From contig CAMBFD010000009.1 in the NCBI GenBank assembly GCA_945865625.1, positions 1-48,371 of the forward strand: a stretch of 48,371 nucleotides of DNA. The letters are read 5' to 3'. The stretch comes from Chitinophaga pinensis (GTDB taxonomy: Bacteria; Bacteroidota; Bacteroidia; NS11-12g; UBA955). Under the pieces are notes generated by a model. The model worked only from the letters and a program-made list of their open reading frames with translations, made no database searches and was not told the origin of the DNA. Below are positions 34,377-42,773 of this stretch, piece by piece (within the stretch, counting starts at the first letter, position 1; every line of letters begins with the position of its first letter). Both the position numbers and the translations under genes were made by a program.

Positions 34377-34978
34377 GTTTCGAAAAAGTCTTCTTTGAAA
34401 ACTTTGGAAATATTGTTTGATTTAATTTTAAGCCTCGGATTTAATTGAAGGAGTTCATTTAACTCTTCGGAAAGGTCGCCACCTTTTAAAAGGTAGAATT
34501 TGGGTTTCTCCATCCAATTGTCTTTCATCCAGTCATATAGCTTAATGGCTGGAGCCACGGCTCTTGCAACGGCTAAATCATATCCATATTCAGAACTTTC
34601 GGTGCGTTGGTGCTCTCCTAGAACATTTTTAAGTTCTATAGATTGAGCCACTTCATTCACAACATTGATTTTTTTACCGATTGAATCTACGAGGTGAAAT
34701 TTGATTTCAGGAAACATGATGGCAAGGGGAATACCTGGAAATCCACCACCGGTTCCAATGTCGATAATGCTTTTAATTCCTGTAAAATCACAAAATTTAA
34801 CGAGGGCTAAAGAGTGTAATACATGGTGTATATAGAAGTTTTCCATGTCTTTTCTTGAAATCACATTCACTCTCTCGTTATGGTAAACATAAAGATCGTA
34901 AAGTGCTTCAAATTGCGTTTTCTGAGTCTCGTTGAGTTCAGGGAAATAGCGTTCAATTAAACTAGAGGTGATTACCAT
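34352..34978 (-). CDS. rsmG: 16S rRNA (guanine-527-N7)-methyltransferase
   Basis: A 208-residue RsmG (GidB) that methylates G527 of 16S rRNA. The SAM-binding motif GTGGGFPGIPLA is at 75-86. LVDSIGKKINVV and DLAVARAVAP are family-specific. The length is typical. Its start overlaps the glycosyltransferase stop by seven bases, so the genes are translationally coupled. Its 3' end is embedded in the terminator hairpin. Confidence 0.95.
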   Translation of the reverse strand: MVITSSLIERYFPELNETQKTQFEALYDLYVYHNERVNVISRKDMENFYIHHVLHSLALVKFCDFTGIKSIIDIGTGGGFPGIPLAIMFPEIKFHLVDSIGKKINVVNEVAQSIELKNVLGEHQRTESSEYGYDLAVARAVAPAIKLYDWMKDNWMEKPKFYLLKGGDLSEELNELLQLNPRLKIKSNNISKVFKEDFFETKKVITIE

Positions 34979-36111
34979 ACAATTTTGCGTTTAAAAAATG
35001 CGTTGATGGAAATAAATAAGTACCAGAAGCTATAGAAAAAATTAAAGAATGGATAATAAGGATTTGCGAGTGGCATGTTGAGGAGTTTTCCTTTTTTGGT
35101 AAAAATGACCCATTCAGGAATGATTTTTACCAAAATTGGAATGATTGGCCAAAACCAACTGCTTCCAAAAGCAAACCAAAATATGATTGTTGACCAGAAT
35201 AGCAATTGAGAAATTGGCAACCAAGCGAGTTGATTTTTAACATCGGAACGGTATTGTTTACCAATCCATAAATGACGCATTTTTTGTTTCCAATATTCTT
35301 TCCAATTTGCTGGTCCATTTGTGTTTACAAAGCTATTAGGGTCAATGCAAATCGTAGTATTTGTGGCATTTGAAGCTTCTTGAACAAACAAATCATCGTC
35401 GCCGGCTGGCAAGTGGTGGTGCTTAGAAAAACCACCCACTGAATCGTAAATACTTCTGGTGTAGGCTAAATTTCGTCCAACACCCATGTAAGGTTTCCCT
35501 TTGATTGTCATCCCTAAGAATTGCAAGGCAGTGAGCATGTTTTCGTATTGCACCAATCTGCCTAAGAATGTTTTTTTAGTTTTAACGGGTGAAACTCCAA
35601 GAATAATGTCTTTTTTAGACGTAAAACCTGCAGCCATACTTTTAAGCCATTGGTCAGAGTTTGGCACACAATCGGCGTCAGTAAGCAAGAAATGGTTGTA
35701 TTTGGCTTTTTTAAATCCTAAGGTTAGGGCAAGTTTTTTACCTCCATTTTTAATCACTTCTGGATCGAGGAGAACGTATTTTAGTAGGGGTTCTTTTTCA
35801 GCGGTTTTAACAAGAAAATATGCTGTTTGATCACCGGAACGATCATCAATGATAACCACTTCAAATTGAGGGTAATCTTGGTTGAGCCAATGTGGTAAAT
35901 TTTCTTCGAGTTTCAATACAGAATTTCGTGCGGCAATGATAATAGACACTGGAGGTAGCTGAGATGTTGGTGCCTGATTTGTGAGATTGACGACAGAAAA
36001 ATATTGAAAGAAGTAAATCCATCCAACAGAAAAAAAGATAACTGCGCAGATGCATAGAATGAGATCAATTTGATCAAAATGTAGAGACTGGAAGAAATTT
36101 TGGATGTTCAC
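34972..36111 (-). CDS. Membrane-anchored family-2 glycosyltransferase
   Basis: A 379-residue GT2 enzyme. An N-terminal helix (about 16-40) precedes the GT-A domain: VSIIIAARN (55-63), VVIIDDRSGD (85-94), LLTDADC (142-148, the DxD motif) and GDDDLFVQE. A relaxed QxxR-x2-W motif (QKMRHLW) follows, then two or three C-terminal membrane segments. This is the architecture of processive or polyprenyl-linked transferases; the product is unknown. The start is GTG at 36111; no in-frame ATG precedes the first helix. It forms an operon with rsmG. Confidence 0.83.
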   Translation of the reverse strand: MNIQNFFQSLHFDQIDLILCICAVIFFSVGWIYFFQYFSVVNLTNQAPTSQLPPVSIIIAARNSVLKLEENLPHWLNQDYPQFEVVIIDDRSGDQTAYFLVKTAEKEPLLKYVLLDPEVIKNGGKKLALTLGFKKAKYNHFLLTDADCVPNSDQWLKSMAAGFTSKKDIILGVSPVKTKKTFLGRLVQYENMLTALQFLGMTIKGKPYMGVGRNLAYTRSIYDSVGGFSKHHHLPAGDDDLFVQEASNATNTTICIDPNSFVNTNGPANWKEYWKQKMRHLWIGKQYRSDVKNQLAWLPISQLLFWSTIIFWFAFGSSWFWPIIPILVKIIPEWVIFTKKGKLLNMPLANPYYPFFNFFYSFWYLFISINAFFKRKIVW

Positions 36112-36125
36112 AATAAATTAATATT

Positions 36126-36133
36126 CAAATTTA
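36126..36133 (-). promoter_or_regulatory. -7 box of the glycosyltransferase-rsmG operon
   Basis: Minus strand TAAATTTG, an exact match, 14 bases before the GTG start at 36111. The -33 position lacks TTG. Confidence 0.4.
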
Positions 36134-36271
36134 TATTCAAACATTTGATTGTTGGCATGACGTTAAATTTTTGGGGATAAGTATTCGGAATGTCAGTTTT
36201 GTGGCATTTCATATAAATTCTCTGTAAAAACCCAAATATAGAATTAAATTGTGCGTTTTATAATCAAACAC

Positions 36272-37057
36272 ATGAGAAAATTCATATTTGCATTCGCATT
36301 TTCAGTAGGGACATTGTCTGCTCAATCAAAAATAGATTCAACAAAAGAGAACCATATTTTACCCATAACACCTTCAATACCCAAGGAACCTAGAAATGAA
36401 ATTGCAATAGCAAATTTTTTTCCACTGATATTTCAGCAAACTTGGGGCGGAAATATGGGTGCAATTTATAAGAGGTATCTTAAAAATGATTTGGCACTTC
36501 GTTTTCATTTAAATGGAAGTGTATATCAAACGTATAAAACGGCTTTCGATAACAATGCTTTGGCAACGAAAATTGGTGATGAATATAATAATTTGGTCCT
36601 TGGGAATGTGAATTTTAACGTTGGGGTTGGCATTCAAAAAGGATTTTTTAAAGATAACAGACTCAGTGTTTATCAGTTTTTGGATTTGTTTAAAGGGGGT
36701 TATTCGTACAATCAAATTACCGTGAATTCACTTGCTGAGGTGAATGGTCCAATGGGTAGAACAATTGTTCAGTTTTATCGGTATGAAACAGGACAATCAA
36801 ACATTTCATATAGTTTAAATTACGGAATAGGGTTAAATTATAATCTTACCAAATATTTGAGGGCTCAAGTTGAAACAAATATTCAAGGATCATTTAATAC
36901 CATTACTGTATTGAATCAGCGAAAAACAATTGATTTGAACATTTCAGACAATACTTATTATGTTTCAAAATTGGAAGATACAAAGACACCTGATTTTACA
37001 ACATCAAACTTTAATTTAACACCAACAACTACCTTGTACTTTTCATATATCTTTTAA
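36272..37057 (+). CDS. Predicted outer-membrane beta-barrel protein, unknown function
   Basis: A 261-residue secreted protein. An in-frame GTG lies at 36251, but the ATG at 36272 gives a clean signal peptide (MRKFIFAFAFSVGTLSAQ). The mature protein alternates aromatic and polar residues: FFPLIFQQTWGGNMGAIYKR, LALRFHLNGSVYQ, GVGIQKGFF, and a C-terminal TTTLYFSYIF ending in phenylalanine, as outer-membrane barrels do. The specific role is unknown. No clear promoter box was found in the 160 bases upstream. Confidence 0.65.
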   Translation: MRKFIFAFAFSVGTLSAQSKIDSTKENHILPITPSIPKEPRNEIAIANFFPLIFQQTWGGNMGAIYKRYLKNDLALRFHLNGSVYQTYKTAFDNNALATKIGDEYNNLVLGNVNFNVGVGIQKGFFKDNRLSVYQFLDLFKGGYSYNQITVNSLAEVNGPMGRTIVQFYRYETGQSNISYSLNYGIGLNYNLTKYLRAQVETNIQGSFNTITVLNQRKTIDLNISDNTYYVSKLEDTKTPDFTTSNFNLTPTTTLYFSYIF

Positions 37058-37255
37058 TGTTCTTGGGTTTGAATTTACAAAATGTTAATTTCAATCTAAA
37101 TAATCTAATCTTTTATAATAACATGATACGGATTTCTATTTTTCGAGCATTGATATTTATTTGCTATTTTTATTAGAATTATAATTTCTGTAAAATTTAC
37201 TGATTTAATCTTGTTATAACTTTGGCTATCATTAGTTTGTTTGACTTTTATTGGT

Positions 37256-37263
37256 TAATTTTG
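37256..37263 (+). promoter_or_regulatory. -7 box before the small membrane-protein gene
   Basis: Exact TAATTTTG, 15 bases before the ATG at 37279. A second exact box, TAACTTTG, lies at 37217-37224, so two start points are possible. The 220-base gap before the gene holds nothing else recognisable. Confidence 0.4.
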
Positions 37264-37278
37264 ATATGAAGTTAAACA

Positions 37279-37863
37279 ATGGAAATTTCTGAACGTCAAT
37301 TTACAGTAGAAGAACTTTCAGTGTTTGAAAATGCCAAACAAAACAGTAAATTACTTATTTTAGGTGCGAGTCTTTCGCCATTTTTCTTAGCCGTTCTTTT
37401 ACAGCTATTCGCCTTAAAATATTCAAATATTTTGTTTATCGAATTTTCGAAAACTACGGTTTTTAGTTTTGTAGCTTTTAATGCTTGGTGTTTTGGTTAT
37501 TGGTACTATAAAAAGAAATTAAATCAAGTACATGACTTCAAATTGGAAAATCAACACTTAAAAGTGTATGACTTTACGATTACCAAATGTTATTATAAAC
37601 CAGTATTTCAGTCCTCTGATTTTAATTTTGTACTTAAAACAATCGACAATAATTTTGTTTTTTTGACAACAGATGCTATAAATTGTGAAACTTTAAAAAA
37701 TCAATTTAGAGTCTCCGTATTTAATGGTACCATTGTGGAAATTGTAAACACGGAAGGAGTGGATATTCAAGAAATAGAAGAATTACCTTCAACTATTTTC
37801 CATAAGAATCATTTACAATTCGAGATTTTAGATCAATTTCATTTTGATAGTCCTAAAAATTAG
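37279..37863 (+). CDS. Small membrane protein of unknown function
   Basis: A 194-residue protein not recognised. After a charged N-terminus (EISERQFTVEELSVFENAKQ) come two hydrophobic segments at about residues 28-47 and 52-75, then a roughly 115-residue soluble domain with strand-like sequence. The domain could be cytoplasmic with a PH-like fold, but this is a guess. It is particularly AT-rich. It stands alone between an outer-membrane protein gene and the tRNA pair. Confidence 0.6.
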   Translation: MEISERQFTVEELSVFENAKQNSKLLILGASLSPFFLAVLLQLFALKYSNILFIEFSKTTVFSFVAFNAWCFGYWYYKKKLNQVHDFKLENQHLKVYDFTITKCYYKPVFQSSDFNFVLKTIDNNFVFLTTDAINCETLKNQFRVSVFNGTIVEIVNTEGVDIQEIEELPSTIFHKNHLQFEILDQFHFDSPKN

Positions 37864-37973
37864 TCGAATTATTAGACTAAAGTACCTATAATTAGCCTGA
37901 CTTCATTCATTAATTTCTTTACTTCTTAAGATTCTCTTTTTGGATGAAATTTAATGATTGCTCAAAATTGGGC

Positions 37974-37999
37974 AAAAAAAAAGCCTCATAAATGAGACT
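37974..37999 (-). terminator. Terminator of the tRNA-Arg/tRNA-Pro transcript
   Basis: On the minus strand, AGTCTCAT and ATGAGGCT form an eight-pair stem (one G-U) with a very short loop, followed by a run of nine Ts. It ends the tRNA operon seven bases after the tRNA-Pro CCA. Confidence 0.75.
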
Positions 38000-38006
38000 T
38001 TTGAGT

Positions 38007-38083
<77 letters not shown>

Positions 38084-38106
38084 TACTAGTTGCCGACTTA
38101 ACGGTG

Positions 38107-38180
38107 TGACCCCGACAGGATTCGAACCTGTGACCTACTGCTTAGAAGGCAGTTGCTCTATCCAGCTGAGCTACGAGGTC
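38107..38180 (-). tRNA. tRNA-Arg (anticodon TCT)
   Basis: A 74-base cloverleaf on the minus strand. The acceptor GACCTCG pairs with CGGGGTC (one G-U), the D arm contains AGCTCAGCTGGATAGAGC, the anticodon stem ACTGC/GCAGT encloses loop CTTCTAA with TCT, and the T arm contains GGTTCGAATCC. The 3' CCA is not encoded and must be added. It reads AGA/AGG and is transcribed ahead of tRNA-Pro, 23 bases away. Confidence 0.96.
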
Positions 38181-38196
38181 ATCGTAAAACGGAATG

Positions 38197-38226
38197 CAAA
38201 GGTAGTATTTTTATTCAAGATTGCAA
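38197..38226 (-). promoter_or_regulatory. Promoter of the tRNA-Arg/tRNA-Pro operon
   Basis: Minus strand TTG (38226-38224), a 19-base spacer, then exact TACCTTTG (38204-38197). The start point would be about ten bases before tRNA-Arg. This is one of the best promoter matches in the window and a useful internal calibration for the others. Confidence 0.75.
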
Positions 38227-38323
38227 GTGAACATGAATAAAAAATTAAGTGTAAACAACTAATTTGCTTATATACATCAATTTATTATGTAAAAAATATT
38301 TCTTTTTTAGTCGATTTGCAATT

Positions 38324-38331
38324 TACCTTTG
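38324..38331 (+). promoter_or_regulatory. -7 box of the SIMPL-domain gene
   Basis: Exact TACCTTTG. It gives a leader of about 35 bases before the ATG at 38371 and overlaps the TTG that opens the longer frame at 38329, which it therefore rules out. Confidence 0.45.
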
Positions 38332-38370
38332 AACAGTCATTCGTATATAGAATTATATAATTGTGAACAG

Positions 38371-39099
38371 ATGAAAAATAGTTTAAAAATTTACATTGCA
38401 ATTGGAAGTTTTGCATTGTTTCAACCCTTAATCTCACAGCAGCAAGCTCTAGTATCCCCAATAAAAACCATCGATATCTCTGAATCTTCAGAAATTCAGG
38501 TTAATCCCAATAAAATTACCGTTAAAATTGTTTTAAAGGAAAGAACAGAAGATAAAAATCAACAACCAATATCCATTAAAATTCAAGAGGATAGCCTGAG
38601 GTTAATGTTGAAAAAAATGAAAATTGATGCATCTAAGTTAACTGTTGTAAATATGAGTACAACATTTGAATCGGTTCGTAAACGCAAAGATGCCGTATCT
38701 ATAAAAGTTCTGAATCTTGAATTATCGAAGTATTCGGATCAAAATTTGATTTTTCAAAAGCTCGACAAGTGGAAAGTTTTCAATGCGTATGTCGAAAAAT
38801 ATGAGCATACTCAATACGATAGTCTCGTTTTAGAAATGAAGAAATTGGCACTTATGATGGCTAAAAATAACGCTAAATTGCTATTGAAAGGCATTGGTGA
38901 GGAGCTTTTATGTCCTTTAGAAATCCGATATGAACAAGTTTATGCATCAGATAACATTTCACCAATGTTGTCAATGATGAGGGGCAGTAAAGATAAAATC
39001 GAGATGATTGGAGATGGTGATAATGAAGAGAGCCAATCTTTGGAACTCACTAAAATTAAAATCAAATCTAATGTTTTTGTAAAATTCCAAATAAAATAA
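38371..39099 (+). CDS. SIMPL-domain (DUF541-type) secreted protein
   Basis: About 242 residues. The ATG at 38371 gives a signal peptide (MKNSLKIYIAIGSFALFQPLISQQ). The mature part follows the SIMPL pattern: IDISESSEIQVNPNKITVKIVL near the start, then a central region of paired strands with SLRLMLKKMKIDASKLTVVNM, an alpha-helical KKLALMMAKNNAKLLLKGIG, and a final strand. The family is periplasmic or outer-membrane linked, with no defined biochemical activity. I am fairly sure of the fold assignment, not of function. Confidence 0.7.
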   Translation: MKNSLKIYIAIGSFALFQPLISQQQALVSPIKTIDISESSEIQVNPNKITVKIVLKERTEDKNQQPISIKIQEDSLRLMLKKMKIDASKLTVVNMSTTFESVRKRKDAVSIKVLNLELSKYSDQNLIFQKLDKWKVFNAYVEKYEHTQYDSLVLEMKKLALMMAKNNAKLLLKGIGEELLCPLEIRYEQVYASDNISPMLSMMRGSKDKIEMIGDGDNEESQSLELTKIKIKSNVFVKFQIK

Positions 39100-39143
39100 G
39101 CGTTGTGTTTTACAATATCCAAAGATTAAATTAATTTGCGCTG

Positions 39144-39866
39144 ATGAACTTGAAATTAATTGCAGTTGCTGCATTTTTGAACCTTTCTGGTCTTTTTGCT
39201 AAAACTTTATCTTACGACTTGGGCTTGTTTGCCGACTCAATCCCTGTAAAAAATATAGATGTACAAATTATACCGAAGGCCAATTTGCATCCTCAAGGGG
39301 CATTGACATTCTTTTGGGGGACAGGCTCATCGGTATTGTTAGAGCAAGTTGCAAAAACATTGAAAGATAACTTGAAGTTTAATTTTCCTGATATTGACAT
39401 GGAAATTAATGGCCCCAACGTAATTGGATATCAATTTCATGCAAAAGAAAAGGTTTCATTGGGTATGGTTTTTAGCAATTCATCAATTAAAACCAATAAT
39501 TTGGTGATGCCAGATTTTCAAAATCCTTCAGATTCAACAGTCTATTACTACAACGTAGGTATGAATTCTCTATTAATGCAAGTTGATTGGTTTTGGGGTA
39601 AAATTAGAAGGCCGAAATCTACATTTTCATTTCACAGTGGAATTGGTTTGGGAATGTTTAGTTTTAATTTAACCACCGAAAAAGTAAGAGGCTCGGGTCA
39701 AAGTGTTGACTTCATCGATAAAAGCGTTTCTACCTCTGGATTTCAACTAACCTTAATTGGTGTAAAGCACACCATGAATGCATTGCATGGCTTGGGTTGG
39801 TTTGCGAATTTGGGTGTTGGAGTGAATTCGATGGGCTTTACGTCGGGAATCAACTATACTTTATAG
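39144..39866 (+). CDS. Predicted outer-membrane beta-barrel protein, unknown function
   Basis: A 240-residue secreted protein. The signal peptide is MNLKLIAVAAFLNLSGLFA. Strand-rich segments include NLHPQGALTFFWGTG, YYNVGMNSLLMQVDWFWG, TFSFHSGIGLGMFSFNL and a terminal MGFTSGINYTL. This fits a small outer-membrane barrel. No family was recognised. A TTAATTTG element (imperfect -7 box) lies about six bases before the ATG. It precedes the AAA+ gene by 84 bases on the same strand; co-transcription is possible but not shown. Confidence 0.62.
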   Translation: MNLKLIAVAAFLNLSGLFAKTLSYDLGLFADSIPVKNIDVQIIPKANLHPQGALTFFWGTGSSVLLEQVAKTLKDNLKFNFPDIDMEINGPNVIGYQFHAKEKVSLGMVFSNSSIKTNNLVMPDFQNPSDSTVYYYNVGMNSLLMQVDWFWGKIRRPKSTFSFHSGIGLGMFSFNLTTEKVRGSGQSVDFIDKSVSTSGFQLTLIGVKHTMNALHGLGWFANLGVGVNSMGFTSGINYTL

Positions 39867-39917
39867 ATTTTTTTGGGTTTTTTAGGGACATCCCCTACAA
39901 TCTTTGCCATTTTTAAT

Positions 39918-39925
39918 TAAGTTTG
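39918..39925 (+). promoter_or_regulatory. -7 box of the AAA+ gene
   Basis: Exact TAAGTTTG, 25 bases before the ATG at 39951. The -33 element is not obvious. Confidence 0.4.
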
Positions 39926-39950
39926 TTTCATATGGTTTTAATGACTACTT

Positions 39951-42578
39951 ATGGACAATAACTTTTTTAAATTTAAGGATATCAAAATCTACTCGTCTAC
40001 AGAGTGGTTGGCCAATAATACCAAGAAATATCGTTGTGTTTTTGAGCAAAAAGAACTCGCATATGTTTATTGCGAGGTGAGTGTGTTCAACAAAAAATTT
40101 GATGAAGAAGATTGGACATTAAGAATGCAGCTCAAATGTTTCGATGAAAAAAATAACGAAGTATGCGATTTAAATTGTGATAGACTCATTTCAATGTCCG
40201 ACAATGTTGCATTTATTCGCGAGGGTTGGGGAGTTAAAACCACGGGGGCTTATTGGAAACCAGGCGTTTACAAATGGGAAGCTTGGATTGGAACAGAATT
40301 GTTAACCACTAAAACCTTTTATGTTGAAAGCGTTGGGCAAGTTAAGCCTGGATTTAATCCTTATTTTAAAATTGAAACGGTTAAACTTTATGAGGGACCT
40401 GATGACAATACCACCATCGATTTAAGAAAATATTACACCGTTTTCAATGTACTGAGCACAAAATATGTTTATGTAGAATTGAATGCGAAAAATTTAACCC
40501 GTAGATCAGCTGATTTACCAATTGAATTGATGTTCAACTTTCGAACATTGAGCGGTTATTTAAAAGGTAGGGTTCAAAAACTATATTTTGTAAAACCAAC
40601 TGAAGATGAATTTTCGGCAACCATTGGTTGGGGTTCCGACATTATTGGAACTTGGTCTAGGGGTGATTATTATGTTGAAATCGTTTTCATGGGCGAGTTG
40701 CTTGCGAATATTCCTTTTGAAATAGGGGAAGATTTTGTGGCTGCAAACGACAGCGATTTCTTGCCAATGACACAAATTGAATTTTATGATGAAGATGGCG
40801 AAGAAATTGAACAACCAGAACCACAATTAGAACATCACGACGAAGAATCGATAGGCTTTGAAGGTGTGATGAAGGAATTGGATGAGCTCATTGGTTTAGA
40901 TCCAATTAAAGTTAAAATTCGTGAATATTCAGACTACTTGAGGTTTGTTGCCCTTAGAAAAGAAAAAGGTTTTGATGAAACCGATAAAATTAACTTACAT
41001 GCCGTATTCAAAGGCAATCCTGGAACTGGTAAAACTACGGTGGCTAGATTGCTAGGTAAAATATATAAAGAACTTGGACTTTTGAAAAAAGGTCATGTGC
41101 ATGAAGTTGATCGTGCCGATTTGGTTGCTGAATATATTGGTCAAACTGCGCCAAAAACAAAAGAAGCCATTAAAAAAGCTAAAGACGGCGTTTTATTTAT
41201 TGATGAAGCCTATTCTTTAGCTCGAAAAGACGAAGACAATAAAGATTTTGGTAAAGAAGCCATTGAGGTATTGCTGAAAGAATTAAGCGATTCAACTGAT
41301 ATTGCAATTGTTGTTGCTGGTTACCCTGAGGAAATGGAAGTCTTCTTGGAGTCTAATCCAGGACTAAAGAGTCGTTTTGTTCTTCAATACGATTTTCCAG
41401 ATTATACACCACAAGAATTGGTGCAAATTGCAGATTTTGCTGCCAAAAAGAGAGGGGTTGTTTTAAATGAAAAAGCCCAGATTACGCTTCATAAGTTTTT
41501 GGTTGATAAATACCGAGATCGTGATAAATTTTTTGGAAATGCCCGTTTGGTAAATTCTATGTTGGATGAAGCTAAAATTAATTTAGGTCTGAGAATTATG
41601 AAAACTGAGCATCCTGAATTACTCGATAAAGATGGACTATCGGCGATTGATGAATCAGATTTAACAAAAATATTTGCGCAAAAAAATAGAATCTTACCCG
41701 ATATTCCAATTGATGAAGAATTGTTGAAAGATTCAATGGGTCGATTGAAAAATATGATTGGCTTGGAGCAAGTGAAACAAGAAATTGAAGAACTTGTGAA
41801 ATTAGTCAGATTTTATAAAAGTCAGGGTAAAGACATCCGTAAAACATTCTCATTACACAGTGTATTTAGTGGAAATCCTGGAACTGGTAAAACAACGGTT
41901 GCACGTATTTTAGCTCAAATTTATAAAGCCTTGGGTATTCTTGAGAGGGGACATTTGGTTGAATGTGACCGACAAAGTTTGGTAGGCGGATATGTGGGTC
42001 AAACTGCAATTAAAACTTCTGAATTGATCAATAAATCTATGGGCGGGGTTTTGTTTATAGATGAAGCTTATAGTTTGTCTGACGGTGGCTCAAATGACTT
42101 TGGTAGAGAAGCCATTGAAACATTGTTGAAACGTATGGAAGATAAACGTGGAGAGTTTATAGTGATTGCTGCAGGTTATACCCAAAATATGGATAAATTC
42201 ATGGAATCAAATCCAGGTTTAAAATCGCGTTTCGATAGGGTCTTTAATTTTAAAGATTTCAATGCTGAAGATTTGTATACGATTGCGTTGAATCAATTAA
42301 TAGATAATAATATATCTCCTGAACCGAAAGCCGCTGACCACTTGATGAAATACATAGAATTTATGTATAAAACACGTGATAAGTATTTTGGAAATGGTAG
42401 AAGTGTTCGTAAAGTTTGTGAAGAAGCTATTCGCAATCAACATTTACGTTTAAGTGAATTAACGCCGAGTAAACGGACAGAAAAAGCAGTAAAAACCCTC
42501 ACCTTTGAAGACGTTGAAGAATTCTCAACTGAGGTTAGGCCAAACATCGCATCAGGTGGCATCGGATTTAAGGTTTAG
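39951..42578 (+). CDS. Tandem CbbX/SpoVK-type AAA+ protein with duplicated N-terminal module
   Basis: An 875-residue cytoplasmic protein. The N-terminal 260 residues contain two copies of a beta-rich module: YVY at 38-40 and 172-174, GWG at 92-94 and 226-228, W-x2-G-x-Y near 102-107 and 235-240, and ELL at 116-118 and 249-251. An acidic linker follows (about 265-305). Two AAA+ domains of the CbbX/SpoVK class come next: Walker A GNPGTGKTT at 355-363 and again from about 641, Walker B VLFIDEAYSL in both, and SNPGLKSRF in both, likely bearing the arginine finger. Related ATPases remodel protein complexes (rubisco activase CbbX, EccA of type VII secretion). No rubisco or type VII genes are present. 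The target is unknown. Confidence 0.85.
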   Translation: MDNNFFKFKDIKIYSSTEWLANNTKKYRCVFEQKELAYVYCEVSVFNKKFDEEDWTLRMQLKCFDEKNNEVCDLNCDRLISMSDNVAFIREGWGVKTTGAYWKPGVYKWEAWIGTELLTTKTFYVESVGQVKPGFNPYFKIETVKLYEGPDDNTTIDLRKYYTVFNVLSTKYVYVELNAKNLTRRSADLPIELMFNFRTLSGYLKGRVQKLYFVKPTEDEFSATIGWGSDIIGTWSRGDYYVEIVFMGELLANIPFEIGEDFVAANDSDFLPMTQIEFYDEDGEEIEQPEPQLEHHDEESIGFEGVMKELDELIGLDPIKVKIREYSDYLRFVALRKEKGFDETDKINLHAVFKGNPGTGKTTVARLLGKIYKELGLLKKGHVHEVDRADLVAEYIGQTAPKTKEAIKKAKDGVLFIDEAYSLARKDEDNKDFGKEAIEVLLKELSDSTDIAIVVAGYPEEMEVFLESNPGLKSRFVLQYDFPDYTPQELVQIADFAAKKRGVVLNEKAQITLHKFLVDKYRDRDKFFGNARLVNSMLDEAKINLGLRIMKTEHPELLDKDGLSAIDESDLTKIFAQKNRILPDIPIDEELLKDSMGRLKNMIGLEQVKQEIEELVKLVRFYKSQGKDIRKTFSLHSVFSGNPGTGKTTVARILAQIYKALGILERGHLVECDRQSLVGGYVGQTAIKTSELINKSMGGVLFIDEAYSLSDGGSNDFGREAIETLLKRMEDKRGEFIVIAAGYTQNMDKFMESNPGLKSRFDRVFNFKDFNAEDLYTIALNQLIDNNISPEPKAADHLMKYIEFMYKTRDKYFGNGRSVRKVCEEAIRNQHLRLSELTPSKRTEKAVKTLTFEDVEEFSTEVRPNIASGGIGFKV

Positions 42579-42712
42579 TGTTTAAAGTTGAGTGTTTATT
42601 GATCTGGAATCAACGAAAACATTACACTGTTTTACGTTTAAAGTTTAGCGGTTATCTCGTCGTTAAACACTAAACACTAAACGCTAAACACTAAACACTA
42701 AACACTAAATCC
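42573..42712. repeat. Two-sided AT-rich array with a 7-bp tandem repeat
   Basis: Fills the convergent gap between the AAA+ gene and the giant T9SS gene. The left arm reads gtttagtgtttaaagttgag in AAA+ sense and includes its stop. The right arm, 42664-42705, is six tandem TAAACAC-type heptamers (one is TAAACGC) plus a degenerate seventh. The arms are complementary, so the RNA from either strand could fold into a long imperfect hairpin. Confidence 0.82.
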
Positions 42713-42773
42713 CAGTCCTTGTCCCTCAAAAAAATGAAAAGGAATACCTAACCAATATTCCATAGCCTTTTCA

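Noticed and set aside
37266-37292. Eight-codon leader frame (MKLNNGNF) overlapping the start of the gene at 37279
   Set aside because: Too short and without conservation evidence; likely chance in AT-rich DNA.
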